A DNA stretch of 64,000 nt from Marthasterias glacialis (taxonomy: Eukaryota; Echinodermata; Asteroidea; Forcipulatida; Asteriidae): NCBI GenBank assembly GCA_911728455.2, contig OU452228.1:8914629-8978628 (forward strand), given 5' to 3'. The position numbers were made by a program, and so were the translations under genes. This document shows, piece after piece, positions 23,464 through 34,649 of the stretch (position 1 is its first letter; the number at the start of each line of letters is the position of its first letter). The notes below the pieces were generated by a model. It was not told the origin of the DNA and did not search any database. It worked only from the letters and a program-made list of their open reading frames with translations.

Positions 23464-23622
23464 AATATAACATGGTTAGAGGGTGGACAGTCGATAGTAG
23501 CTCCCTGAGGTATTGGAAGTTGACAATCTAGTTCCCGAGGCAAAGCCGAGGGAACTAGATTGTCAACTTCCACCACCAAGGGGAGCTAATATCGACTGTC
23601 CACCCTCTAACCATGTTATATT
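23464..23622. mobile_element. long near-perfect palindrome (fold-back element)
   Basis: AATATAACATGGTTAGAGGG begins the left arm and its complement ends the right arm at 23622. The arms are about 70-75 bp, with TCTAGTTCCC/GGGAACTAGA near the centre. The right arm has one small indel. A smaller hairpin follows at 23794-23825 (GTAGACTGT/ACAGTCTAC). Confidence 0.85.
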
Positions 23623-23861
23623 TGTTTTACTATACCTCATAACTTCTCTAGTTCATTGAACTTGAGAAAAACGCCGATTGACATTTACATGTGCCACTGC
23701 CATATTTTCATGTGTATGTAGCTCGGGCGATGTTTGCACGTGTGCTGTATAACCATGGGACAGTTCTGCGCATGCTTTGTAAAGCGCATGCATAGTAGAC
23801 TGTTACAAAAGCGACAGTCTACTACGACTGCGTATTGACCATGTGTGCGAATACTGACGCG

Positions 23862-23947
23862 CGCTCGGTGAACAGCAAAAAATAGCATCTGGCACGTGAT
23901 GCCGAATGGACCAGTGAGAATTTGACTCTCGATCATGAATATGTATT
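23862..23947 (-). repeat. dispersed repeat Y, copy 1
   Basis: On the minus strand this matches 57115-57205 on the plus strand, including ATTCATGATCGAGAGTCAAA and TTCTCACTGGTCC and a TTTTTGCTGTT segment. Matching short open frames in both loci arise from nucleotide identity, not from a protein family I know. Confidence 0.7.
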
Positions 23948-24339
23948 GAAGTACAGTAATAGTGAATGTCACGTGATGTAAGTTCCACCAATCAAATGAC
24001 AAGTATCTGTATGTCAGTTATAGGAAGACAAAATATTCCCCTTGGTGTGAGGTTGTTGACACTCCGGGTGAATTATTCAATAGTCAGCCAGGGGAGCTTG
24101 AGGAAGACAGAAAGCAGATGGGTATCAACTTCCGCCGGTTTGGCTAATTTCTGTATCACTTCTTCTTGACAATTCTCTCGTAGCCACTTGGGGCGTCCAT
24201 TGTTTTGTAATCACTACTGGGATCAATTGCCTCCAAAGGATTAAATGATCTTAGAGCCCTTCCAAGGATTTGTAAAGTTCGTTTTAATTTGGTTAGTTTG
24301 GGTTTCTGAACTTTAGAATAGGAAGTAGATACTGAAGAA

Positions 24340-24655
24340 TTGGCGTACAGAATGCAGGGGGTTGGAATCCAACCTGAGGTACGATATGGGTCCAAAAGGC
24401 CATCCCAAGAAATTGCAGTTTGTCTGTATTAAGTTATTTATTGGTGCTGCAATTTGGAAGATTAACCGAAGGTGGCAGTGTATTGAATGCAATGGGGTGG
24501 GTTCGAATCCCACCTGAGGGGCACGTGGAAAACAAACATGCAGTGATTTTATACTGCATTAGTGAAATGTGGGAGGATGGGTTTGCCCGTTGTTATTAAC
24601 TGGATGTGGGAGAGTGTAGAATGCAGTGGATGGTGGGTTCGAATCCCACCTGTGG
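24340..24655 (+). repeat. three spaced tRNA B-box-like units
   Basis: Units centred near 24366, 24504 and 24640 (spacing about 137 bp) each contain GAATGCA, a GG-rich stretch and GGGTTCGAATCCCACCTG or its decayed form GGTTGGAATCCAACCTG. The GGTTCGAATCC string is a consensus pol III B box. No matching A box or cloverleaf is evident, so they look like tRNA-derived repeat remnants, not tRNA genes. Confidence 0.6.
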
Positions 24656-24660
24656 AGGAT

Positions 24661-25587
24661 GTGTATTTTGCAGTTCTGCCCACTCATAACCTCCCTTCCC
24701 TCCCAGCCCTTTTCTTTTTGTGTTGATTACACTTACCGGGGTTAAATTGCAGCCCCCACCCCCCCCCCTTCACATTTGGGAAATTCAGTGTTGATACAAC
24801 TGCACCAATCTCATTTGTGTGAAGTCAACACCCCTCCACCCGCACACCCAGCAGTGTTACTACTTCAGAGGACAGACTACTTCTGTTGTATCACAACTTC
24901 TTCACTACAAGGCCTCCATCAAACTGAAGTGTGTGCTAAAAATCCAACGTCACCTCGTGTTACTCCATTTGCGATAACGTAACGGGCCCCCCTGCCGGCG
25001 ACCTGATTTTTTTCCCCATTTTTTTGTTTCCTTCTCTCGGACAACTATACCTAAATATTTTCTTGCCTCTATTGATTTCAACATGATAAAAAAAACAAGT
25101 TGTCGCCTTCAGCATAAAGCTGTGCGTTATGTTTTTATTCAATTTTCCCGTTATACAGATTTCGGCAGCCTTGGTGACCGAAAAAAAAAAAAAAAATAAA
25201 AAAAAAATGCACAAGATCTTGAAAAACAATGTGCTGAAAAAAAGAATTCTGTCGCTTTTATTGATTCGCTGAGTGCTTGTTTAAGATAAGAAATCCCACT
25301 TAGTGTTTCTACATAAATATTATTCCTGGCTCGTAGTCACTTGTCTTTATATGATGTGTCTCCTTATTGGAAGCGTTGCTGCATTGTGGAAGTTAAAGAG
25401 CAAGTGATCATGTCACGCACTATGTCATTTCATTTTTATTATTTAATGCCTACTACTTACTTTACAGTTACTGTTGTTTATGTTAGGGGTTTTTTTTTAG
25501 TAGGCAATCCCCAGACAAAGCAACTTACTGATTTATTTTACATGATCATAATAATAATAATTTGATTTATGATTCACCAAGTAATGA
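24661..25587. other. unassigned sequence with C and A tracts
   Basis: No gene is recognised. A C-rich run lies near 24753-24769 and poly-A near 25180-25206. ATA-repeat sequence near 25548-25561 leads toward the next SINE. Confidence 0.5.
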
Positions 25588-25589
25588 AA

Positions 25590-25944
25590 TGATAATAATA
25601 ATAACAGCGTGTTCTTATATAGAGCATTTTACAATTGCGTTTCAATGCGTTTTACATCAGTGCTCTGGTCATTGGGTCAGTAACGTTCATGTAATCTTTC
25701 TTAGCTCCCTGGGAAGTATCGGCCCTGATCTGCCGTGGAGCTCCGAAGGCTTTTTCAAACACAATGTCAACCTCTACCCTCGCAAGGTACCCTTTTGTAC
25801 CCCTGGGTGAAGAGAAGCTATTACAATAAAGCATCTTGCTTTGGGACACTTAATCGTCATGACCGGGGTTCGAACCCACACCCCGATGACTTAACCACCA
25901 GAACTTGAGTCCGGTGCGCTAGATCACTCAGCCAGAACACCCTG
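25590..25944 (-). mobile_element. tRNA-Leu-derived SINE (family A), near full length, minus strand
   Basis: On the plus strand one sees in reverse: an ATA tail, GTTCTTATATAGAGCATTTTAC, CTCCCTGGGAAGTAT, CAACCTCTACCCTCGCA, CCCTGGGTGAAGAG, a B box as GGTTCGAACC (25867-25876), and CCAGAACTTGAGTCCGG. The last item is the complement of an anticodon arm with CAA in the loop, as in tRNA-Leu(CAA). The head has an A box ending near 25944. Confidence 0.9.
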
Positions 25945-26464
25945 ACCGGAAACGGGGATTTGTAAGAATTAGTCATGAACTAAAGCAACCACCAAGAAGA
26001 AAAAAGGAAATAGCTGTGCAAACTGCTTACCAACCGAAATGACCTTTAGTACAAATGCAAACATTAGTAACGAGCTGGCGTTTTGATTCTAGCAGACTCT
26101 TTCCCAAAGGCTAAAATGCACTACTTACAAAGCAAAACAAATGAGTGATATTTTTGTACGATTTTGTGAAAGAACTTCAAGAAAAACTCTGCTAGCGTCA
26201 AAACTGGATGCCATTACCATGGTTTGCATTTGTGTATCCTCCTATACTGTCATTATGTACGGATGCTTTTTCGGCAAGCCCAAACAAATAGCCAATTTAG
26301 TTTTGACAATTATATGTAAAAAACAACTAGTACATTGATCCTTTTTATTTCTTTTTTAAACAAGCGATGATTTTTGAGAACAATTTTTTAGACTGAGCAA
26401 TTATTTTATTGAGCACTTTAAAAGGGACACAAAGACAATGCGGCCACAAATTACTGTCAGACCA

Positions 26465-26652
26465 GGGTCAAATTTGATTAAAGCACAAAGTTTGCTAAGC
26501 ACAGAAAAATCTTTCTTAGCGGACTTAGCTTACCAGCCAAAATGCTGTGAAGTTTAAATTGTTGCGACTGGTACACCGTGAATTTTCTGCTTAGAAAAGA
26601 AATTTGCCAAGCAGGGTTTTCTGCTTGACTGCTTTATGAAAGTAGGCCCAGG
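26465..26652. mobile_element. diverged GCTGCTTAAGC-type palindromic MITE
   Basis: It runs from GGGTCAAATTTGATTAAAGC through TTTGCTAAGCACAG, TTAGCTTACCAGCCAAAATG, GACTGGTACACCG and TTCTGCTTGACTGC to TTTATGAAAGTAGGCCCAGG. The order matches the better preserved copies at 48022-48218 and 63024-63217. Confidence 0.7.
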
Positions 26653-26689
26653 CCATAAAGACTGGAGTGGACCCATTCTCTTAATGGTA

Positions 26690-26870
26690 ATTGATAGGCG
26701 GTTCATTAAACCTGCAGCTTAATGGCCCATCCCAAAGGACAAGACAATTATGGTTAAGTGTCTTTCTCAAGAACCCAAGCGTGTCGCGAAACCACATTCT
26801 GACAACACCAGACCTTGAGCTTGGTTGCACTAAACCACTGCTTGGCAACGAAACCACATTCTACTTGAAG
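26690..26870 (-). mobile_element. decayed SINE family A copy, minus strand
   Basis: Segments CCCATCCCAAAGGACAAGACAATTATGG, AAGTGTCTTTCTCAAGAACCCAAGCGTGTCGCG and CAGACCTTGAGCTTGG follow the order of the minus-strand SINE at 10075-10249. The B box has been lost by substitution. Confidence 0.55.
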
Positions 26871-26899
26871 GCATTATCATTGTTGATGGTAAGTCACTG

Positions 26900-27340
26900 C
26901 GTCATACTCCCAAAGTTTTCGCTTCTTCCGGCTTCAAAGCTGGCATACGTTTGTGTGTAATTTAACCAAAAGATTCCATCGTCCGAAAGCATTTCTTGTG
27001 AAAGAAACTTTTAATTCTTGAAAAGACCTAGAGTCAAACCATTGAACTTTTTTTGCACAAATCATCACAAAAAAAACAACAAACTCGTATGGGCTTCTGG
27101 TGGTCATTGGGGCCAGTTTGGAAGAAGTGCACTGCCAAAAATGACTTTCGTGTTGAAAGAATTTTTGTTTATTATTATGAACACATCTATATCTCAGACC
27201 TGAGTTTAGTGTACGATGTCAACGAAACCAGACTAATCAAACAGCCGCCGGGTGTAAGCCCCGAAATGGCCAGACTTTTCATTTGGACACAAATTTACTG
27301 TATTTTTACTTGATTGTCTTGACTGTTCTTTCATTTTCAA
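26900..27340. other. unassigned sequence
   Basis: Two overlapping short frames (61 and 86 codons, 27018-27313) have no recognisable domain. I see no supported feature. Confidence 0.5.
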
Positions 27341-27548
27341 CATTTCTGACACAAATTGTAGATTTTGCAATTTCCTTAGAATTTCCATAAGATTTGGGAA
27401 TTTCCTTAAAATGTTCTTAAATTTTTCATTTTCTTAAAAACTTCATTCCGTTAAAATTTCTTTGCGAGTGGAAGCACTGCCCCTTTTACTCCACCTCTGT
27501 CTGTAATACCCTGCACTATCCTATCAAAGGGGAAAAACACTGGACAGA

Positions 27549-27975
27549 CCTAGGAAAGTTGAGGAATTGCCTCAACTATCCTAGGTTGAAAAAAAAAACA
27601 GTCGACCAAGATGTTTGTTTAATCCTAGGATAGTTGAGGAAAATGCCTCAACTATCCTAGGAGAAAAAAACAGCCACTATACCTGTTTTTAATCCTAGGA
27701 TAGTTAAGGAAATGCCTCATTTATCCTAGGAGAAAAACACAGTCACTATACCTGTTTTTAATCCTAGGACAGTTAAGGAAGTGCCTCAACTATCCTAGGA
27801 GAAAAAACATGGCGTATGCACCTGTTTTTAATTCTAGGATAGTTAAGGAAATGCCTCAACTATCATAAGAGAAAAAACAGTGACTTCAGCTGTTTTGTAT
27901 CCTAGGAAAGTTAAAAAAAATGCCTCAAATATCTTAGAAAAAAAACTGTGATTACATCAAGTTTAAACCCCAGGA
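27549..27975. repeat. palindromic minisatellite, period about 70 bp
   Basis: Six units begin at about 27549, 27624, 27694, 27764, 27834 and 27901. Each unit contains a 37-bp dyad, CCTAGGATAGTTGAGG followed by CCTCAACTATCCTAGG, and a spacer with GAAAAAACAG and CACTATACCTGTTTTT. The hairpin is best kept in the first two units and decays to the right. Confidence 0.9.
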
Positions 27976-28878
27976 TGTTTAAAGAAACAGACTTATTACA
28001 GAAGAAAATACACCAAGCTTTTCTTTGGGGAAACATGTACCTTCTTTTTTAGTACATGTGGCCTTGAAATTAACTTGATGTAAACTTTCATTTTTGTTTA
28101 AACTTTGGGGATGGCATGGTGCTTTGAACTACCTCTTAGCTCACGCTATCACTATCAATCAATTGAAAGCTGCGCTAACGTTTTCACTGTATTCTTGTTC
28201 ATTCTATTGAAGTAGCCTTGTTTGTACATGTACTTTCAACCAGTTGGAAACGGATGATGTAAATCACGCAAATGTTTCACCTGCCTGGAAACGGAAGCCG
28301 TGTAAAGACGCCATTATTTAATTTCGGACCACCGGAGCAAAGAAAGAAAGCACTCTTTTTCCACACAAAAAGTCAACAACAAGATGTATAAAATCTACTC
28401 ACAACTCACACTGAAAAACAAGATGGCCGACTTAAATTAAATTATTTTTGGCAGTGTGGTCTCGACTTGCAGTGAAATCACTTTGTACGTCACGCTTACG
28501 AACAGGGTAAGCAAAGAATCATTAAAATGACTGTTTGGCTGTAATGCGGTGAAGAAAAGTTTTTTATTCAAATGCGACAATCACAGTAGCCCATAGTCCT
28601 GTGTGTAGAGAAGACGATAAAAAAATTGTTCAGTTTATTTGTTGGAAAACCCTGAATAGGGAAAACTCATGTAATCAGGTAGAGACTAAAAACTTCTCAT
28701 CCAAATGCGAGGAAAGACTCATACTTTTCACAGAGGTGAAAGGCAGGCCAAGATGCCACTTATCCACCTAATCTGGACCCCACCCCCCCCCCTTCACAAA
28801 ATCATTGCATCGAAACTTAGGCTGGAGGGTTAAATAGTCTGCCATCTTCTTTGTTTTATTAAGAACCAGCATTCGTTA

Positions 28879-28944
28879 GTGGAGTGCCGTGGCCGAGGGG
28901 TCTAGGGCACTGGACTCAAGTTCTGGTGTTTTCAGTGTGCGGCC
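28879..28944 (+). mobile_element. SINE family A head only
   Basis: GTGCCGTGGCCGAGGGGTCT (A-box region) and GGACTCAAGTTCTGGTG (CAA anticodon arm, Leu-type) match the 5' part of the SINE at 41178. The B box and body are lacking; the sequence stops shortly before the MITE at 28957. Confidence 0.75.
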
Positions 28945-28956
28945 GAATTGTTTTGA

Positions 28957-29192
28957 CAGCAAGAGGGCGCAATACTAATTGCATTTTGAAAGTACAGAAC
29001 AAATTTCAAAACTTTAAAACTAAACATTTTCCAAGCAAATATCTTACACTGATTACATTGTAAAACTGTCAATAAAAAAGAAAACTCAAAAGTTGTATAT
29101 TAAATACTTTATTTGAAGTCTAATTGCATGTGATTTACCACACTATTTCTATGGTTTGACCCCCAATCTACCCAAAGGGCGCCCTCTTGCAG
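28957..29192. mobile_element. short-TIR MITE
   Basis: The ends CAGCAAGAGGGCGC (28957-28970) and GGCGCCCTCTTGCAG (29178-29192) are inverted repeats of about 13 bp. The 210-bp interior is AT-rich and non-coding. No duplication is clear at the borders. Confidence 0.65.
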
Positions 29193-29212
29193 TAAAAATA
29201 TCAGGCTAATTG

Positions 29213-29500
29213 CTGATGGGATGGGATGTAAAGCCGAAATTCCCGTGTGTTGTGTAATGCACGCAAAAGAACCCAGTTACACTTATCGTTAAGAGAAGGG
29301 GTTTTTCCTCTGTGTTCTCGGCATGGTTGGCGGCAGATTGCAGCCGCATCACCTTGTAAACCATTACATGGTGTTATATTAATGATTCTCATAATTCAAA
29401 CATAGCTCTGCATTACCTGTCGTAAAAATATTGAGCGCTTTCAGACGCCCGTCGGACGAAGGCCTAGTGCTACATAAGAACTCTGTATTATTGTCATTGT
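29213..29500 (+). mobile_element. SINE-like repeat family B, copy 1
   Basis: GATGGGATGTAAAGCC, GTGTGTTGTGTAATGCACG, AAAAGAACCCAGTTACAC, GGCAGATTGCAG, CCTTGTAAACC and ATTGAGCGCT follow in the same order as at 59880-60130 and, reversed, 37252-37378. No tRNA boxes are seen in the preserved part, so its head is unknown. Confidence 0.7.
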
Positions 29501-30230
29501 GATTATTGCAACTGAGCTCATGACTAAGTATCGACTGCATGACATAAGGCTGATATGCAAAACAAAATTGCAAATATGCAAACAATTAAATGTTACCGCT
29601 ACCCATAAGAAGACAGAATAAACAAATCAGCACAACCTTACTGAAATAATACAATGTGGATCATCTTTAGATTAAAACATAACATGCCGTTGAGATTTAT
29701 TTTGCAAAACTGCATGAAGCACTTGTTACAATTTTTTTTCCCCCAACTCCCACACAGTTCTTCGAAAAACATCCACTTCGGAACCCTTGGGAGGATTATC
29801 TCCAAGTAGGGAAAGGGGGACATTCCGTCTTATGATCAAAAATTCATTTCATGGTCAAAAGAAGAGATGCCATTTTTTTTTTTTTTTTATTGCCAGAAAA
29901 AACAGGAGGGGGAAAAATAAAAAATCTGTTCCAGGAAATTCCAGCACATCCTGTTTGAAAATTGTTATCTTCCTTTACTTATAAAGAAGAGTGATGTCAT
30001 TTTGTAAACAATTGTTTTAGTCACATTTATACTAGTCAGAGGAAGAAATAAGAAATCTGTTTTTTTCATTCTGTGTTTTCCCATTAAAATGAAGGAGGGT
30101 TTTGACAAAAATCGCCTGAACAGTTTTTTAGCCAATCGGGATACTGTATTTATGCAAAGTTTTATGGTTCTTTATGGATCCAGCGCGTAGGGTACTTTAT
30201 TGTCCAATTAATTGTCCCTTTTCTAATGAA
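29501..30230. other. unassigned sequence
   Basis: No gene is recognised. A T tract lies at about 29873-29888. Nothing else is supported. Confidence 0.5.
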
Positions 30231-31458
30231 TGCCCGTGTGGGGTCAATTGTTCCTATTGAGATTGCCTTGTGGGGTACATTGTTCTTATTGGGGTTGCCT
30301 TGTGGGGTCCATTGTTCCTATTGAGAATGCCTTGTGGAATCCATTGTTCCTATTGAGATTGCCTTATGGAATCCATTGTTTAAATTGAGATTGCCTTGTG
30401 GGATCCATTGTTCCTATTGAGATTGCCTTATGGAATCCATTGTTTAAATTGGGATTGCCTTGTGGGGTCCATTGTTCCTATTGAGATTGCCATGTGGAAT
30501 CCATTGTTCCTATTGAGATTGCCTTGTGGAATCCATTGTTCCTATTGAGATTGCCATGTGGAATCCATTGTTCCTATTGAGATTGCCTTGTGGAATCCAT
30601 TGTTCCTATTGAGATTGCCATATGGAATCCATTGTTCCTATTGAGATTGCCTTGGGGAGTCCATTGTTTAAATTGAGATTGCCTTGCGGGGTCCATTGTT
30701 CCTATTGAGATTGCCTTGGGGAGTCCATTGTTTAAATTGAGATTGCCTTGTGGGATCCATTGTTCCTATTGAGATTGCCTTATGGAATCCATTGTTTAAA
30801 TTGAGATTGCCTTGTGGGGTCCATTGTTCCTATTGAGATTGCCTTGTGGAATCCATTGTTCCTATTGAGATTGCCATGTGGAATCCATTGTTCCTATTGA
30901 GATTGCCTTGTGGAATCCATTGTTCCTATTGAGATTGCCATGTGGAATCCATTGTTCCTATTGAGATTGCCTTGTGGAATCCATTGTTCCTATTGAGATT
31001 GCCATATGGAATCCATTGTTCCTATTGAGATTGCCTTGTGGAATCCATTGTTTAAATTGAGATTGCCTTGCGGGGTCCATTGTTCCTATTGAGATTGCCT
31101 TGTGGAATCCATTGTTCCTATTGAGGTTGCCTTGTGGAATCCATTGTTCCTATTGAGATTGCCTTGTGGAATCCATTGTTCCTATTGAGATTGCCTTATG
31201 GAATCCATTGTTCCTATTGAGATTGCCTTGTGGAATCCATTGTTTAAATTGAGATTGCCTTGCGGGGTCCATTGTTCCTATTGAGGTTGCCTTGTGGAAT
31301 CCATTGTTCCTATTGAGATTGCCTTGTGGAATCCATTGTTCCTATTGAGATTGCCTTATGGAATCCATTGTTCCTATTGAGATTGCCTTGTGGAATCCAT
31401 TGTTTAAATTGAGATTGCCTTGCGGGGTCCATTGTTCCTATTGAGATTGCCATGTGTA
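30231..31458. repeat. 32-bp minisatellite, about 38 copies
   Basis: The 32-bp unit joins CCATTGTTCCTATTGAGATT to GCCTTGTGGAAT. Variant units carry TTTAAATT in place of TCCTATT (near 30380, 30443, 30667, 30731, 30795, 31051, 31243 and 31403) or GCGGGG/TGGGGT. Variant order repeats at 352, 192 and 160 bp, so blocks of units were duplicated together. Arrays are contiguous without spacers. Confidence 0.97.
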
Positions 31459-34276
31459 GTCTTGTTCTGTTGTGTCAGGCCCCCCACAAGGGCCCTTATG
31501 TATGGATGTAGAAAGGAACTTTTTTAAGCAACATTCCCATTAGTTTTGTACACCAAAGCAAAGCGAGGACGGTGTCGCTCCGTCAAAATATCCAATCCCT
31601 TTTTTTTTTTAAGTCCTCAGTTTCACTGGGGTAGACACCCTCACAAATAGCACAAAAACAATTTAAATTTAACCGAATAGACTCTGACAAAAGTTTACCT
31701 AAACAGTAATAGCCCAAAGGGCCAGATTGTTTACACTAAGATTTACAAATCTAGGTTAGCACATTTCCATTGTATATTCAGTGTTAAGATCCCAATCTCT
31801 GAGAAATCGGGCGTTCAGCGTTATGGTTTATGTATCCAGAGGCCATTTTCTGCGATCATTGTCCCATCATCAGCATTAAGCCGATTAAAATTTATAGGTC
31901 ACCCGTTTGCGTACGACAACTGTCAAAGTATTTCAACTATTGCTGTACACAAAAAAAAAAAAAGCAGGATATTTGTTTGAAAGCTGTCGCCGCAGGACGA
32001 CCACCGGTCGGGACGGGGCGTGCGAAGTCTGCCCTGTATTACGAATTGCCAATTTGGGAGCTATCGTTGCACGATTTACAGTCACTCTGGTATGGCTTGG
32101 GGGGAGGAGGAGGAGGGGGGGGGGGGTGCGTGATGTTTCCTCCCATCAAAGATCTATACCGTGGTCGACCAGGAGGGCCCAGCACAAATCAAGATTTCCC
32201 TGCACTAATATCAAAGCTTTGCAATGGCAACGACTGATTGTTAACGCATCATCTGCCCAGCTCTCTTCAGAAATGGGACATATTATTAAGGTTTGTGTCC
32301 CCAACATTGCCTGAAGTAGAATTCAGAAGAATTATTGATAGTGGAATTGGCCTTAGTTAACCCTTTCCTTACCTCCCCCCCCCCCCTCCATGATTTAATT
32401 GTGTGATTTAATTTATCAAGACGTTTTCTTATTATAGGTTATGCATCATAGGTGAAAAGTATATTGAATCAATACATTAATTTTTTGTTTTGGTGGCATC
32501 AAACCTTTTTGTGATTTTGGTCCAATTTTATGAAGATATTAAGTAATATTTAATAAAATTTAAGCAAAATTTGCAGAGAACCATTTTATAAAACGATGTA
32601 AATTAGATTGTATGTTAGCTGAAAAGAGGGTATGCACAGCCATTTTCCTACAGTAAACTTGCGGCCGTTTTGACCTCAGTGAGGGCGCTGCTTGTATATA
32701 TCTCTATGGGACTCATGACGTCAGACGCATAAGGTCTATACCTTTTTCTGCTTAGCTATTTTGTCGTTACACTTGGCAAGTTTGTGTTCTAGCAGTATGA
32801 AAGCTGGCTCTACATACTGCTGCGTATACTGATAATGTTAAATAATGAATGTTTATGAGTGCAATGGTGAGTTGAAATTGGAATGTTACATTTAACTAGG
32901 CAAAGCCGAATAGAATGGAACACTCCATTTTTAACTTATAGCTAACAATTAGGTTTTTCTTAATTACAGAATGTTCGTTTTTTTTTTCTTTGCATAAAGG
33001 TTTGAATACGATAATATCATGACGGTATCACTTACCGCGTGCACGATTAACATTGTCCGTTGACTGTTTGTATAATCTTCCACATTCATTCGTAAATTAT
33101 GGCATAGATCGGATTCTAATTTAGCTGCAGGAGGTGCTTTATTTATCCTGCATTATTTGCTGCGACAATCCTCAATCAAATTCACACCTTTGGATATGGG
33201 GGACCTGTTTGTGCATCACGGCCACACGGTGACGGCACATGGACTTCGTGTTGTTCCAACGACTTACAGGCCATCCTCCCAATTCGATGGGGGGGCAGGG
33301 TCGGACGGACCACAAGGTGTGAAACCGTGTGGTGCCTGGCGGGTAGATACGCTTGCCGGCCAAGTTTAGAGTGAAAACATGGTGGAATTCATTAAGAACA
33401 CGTAATGACACAAGACGTGAATGAGGTGGAGGCCAAGCACCCCATCAACAAAGTGTCCCCGTAGGGGAGGGGGGGGGGAGTGAAGAGGCATGCTGCTGTG
33501 AGAGGGAGAGGGAGAGGGGGGGGGTTCGTAAAGCAGCTGAGGATACAGCTTCTGTTTAGCGTTAAAGGGCAAGTATATGATTCATAATCACAAACAAATT
33601 GATTAGTTTCAATTTGGAAATTCACTGGTTATAGATAGTTCATGCCATTGATATTCCTCTGGAGAAGTATTTTCAACTGCAATAGAAATAGATAGCTCCC
33701 ACTTGACATCACACTGTGTAAGGTCAGCCATGTTTATGGGTATATAAATCATCTTTTTTGAACACACAACTATGCATCTCGAGTAAATAACGCGCGCTGT
33801 GCACGGAACTTAATGTCAAATTCCTTCCATGATTGGTCGGTGAACTCAGAGCCAAAACCCAAGTTGCTCGTAAAAGTAGTGTCTATCAGGAACTATCTAT
33901 AATGCCAAAGTCATGCAAGCAGCATTTAAAGAGCTCAAATCATTGCATCTTTGTTTTGATTGCAGAGATCAAAATAAACTTGTATTTTAACACTCGTAAC
34001 AGCCATTTTGACATTGTTTTTACCTGACCAGCTAATTTGATGAAATTTACACTGTTTTTTTTTTTTGTATGGTGTGCTCATTTAAAACTAGAGGCTGGGA
34101 ATATAATTGACTCTTCCCAAATTCAATGATGTATTTTCTGTTGACTGGGAACGTCTAGAAATGCGGACTTCGAAGGGAATTACCCGATTGTCACCCACTG
34201 TGTAAAGTTTTAATTTGCAACTTAATTTAAAACTCAACATTTGCGTTATTGGGCAAAAACACTTTACTATTTTTTT
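31459..34276. other. unassigned sequence with G and C tracts
   Basis: No gene is recognised. Two overlapping 135-codon frames near 31830-32314 cross a GGAGGAGG and G11-type run and look random. C11-type runs lie near 32377-32387, and G-rich runs lie near 33470-33480 and 33517-33525. A SINE-type or LINE-type signature is not seen. Confidence 0.5.
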
Positions 34277-34456
34277 CTTCTCATCACCCAGTAGTAAATG
34301 GGTACCTTCGAGGGTAGAGATTGTTGACGTGAAGGATTAGCCACCTGTACGCCAATTTGATTGCCGGTGCTGCTTACTCCTGAGGAGTTGAGATGGTTTC
34401 AAGAGACAGTCAAAAGCCCGTTGACGTGTAGTAAGAGAGTGACTAAAAATGCCTAT
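34277..34456 (+). mobile_element. SINE family A body, 5' truncated
   Basis: It begins at CTTCTCATCACCCAGTAG and continues with GGGTACC, GAGGGTAGAGATT, GATTGCCGGTGCTGC, CTCCTGAGGAGTTGAGATGG and AAAAATGCCTATTGA. It lines up with 5210-5434. The tRNA head is missing, as expected for a copy truncated during reverse transcription. Confidence 0.8.
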
Positions 34457-34478
34457 TGACCCCAAGTCAATAGCACGC

Positions 34479-34649
34479 ACGCATGCACGTCACACACGAC
34501 GACTGTGCCACGCTCACCACTTTGGCAGTCAACGGGCAAGTGTGTAAACGCCGCGTCGCCTAAAATTTGCCCTACACTGTATAACACATAGTGAAGTTGA
34601 CTTCCAAAATCCCGCTACCGAGAATATTGTGATTTTGACGTCAGTTGAA
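34479..34649 (-). repeat. dispersed repeat X, copy 1
   Basis: The minus strand matches 43000-43175 on the plus strand: TTCAACTGACGTC, TTTTGGAAGTCA, TGTGTTATAC, TTTTAGGCGACGC, CCAAAGTGGTGAGC and GCACAGTCG follow in the same order. The family is unrecognised. It directly follows the SINE fragment at 34277. Confidence 0.75.

Noticed and set aside
23803..23991. Possible protein family shared with 57062-57262 (IHIHDRESNSHWS)
   Set aside because: The similarity is a nucleotide repeat on opposite strands, with frames that diverge outside the repeat.
30231..31458. CRISPR-like array
   Set aside because: The 32-bp units are contiguous with no unique spacers, and the context is eukaryotic. It is a minisatellite. 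The same holds for 43518-44945.
31830..32314. Two overlapping 135-codon open frames on the plus strand
   Set aside because: They are the same DNA in two frames and both cross a G-rich run and poly-A. No domain is recognised.
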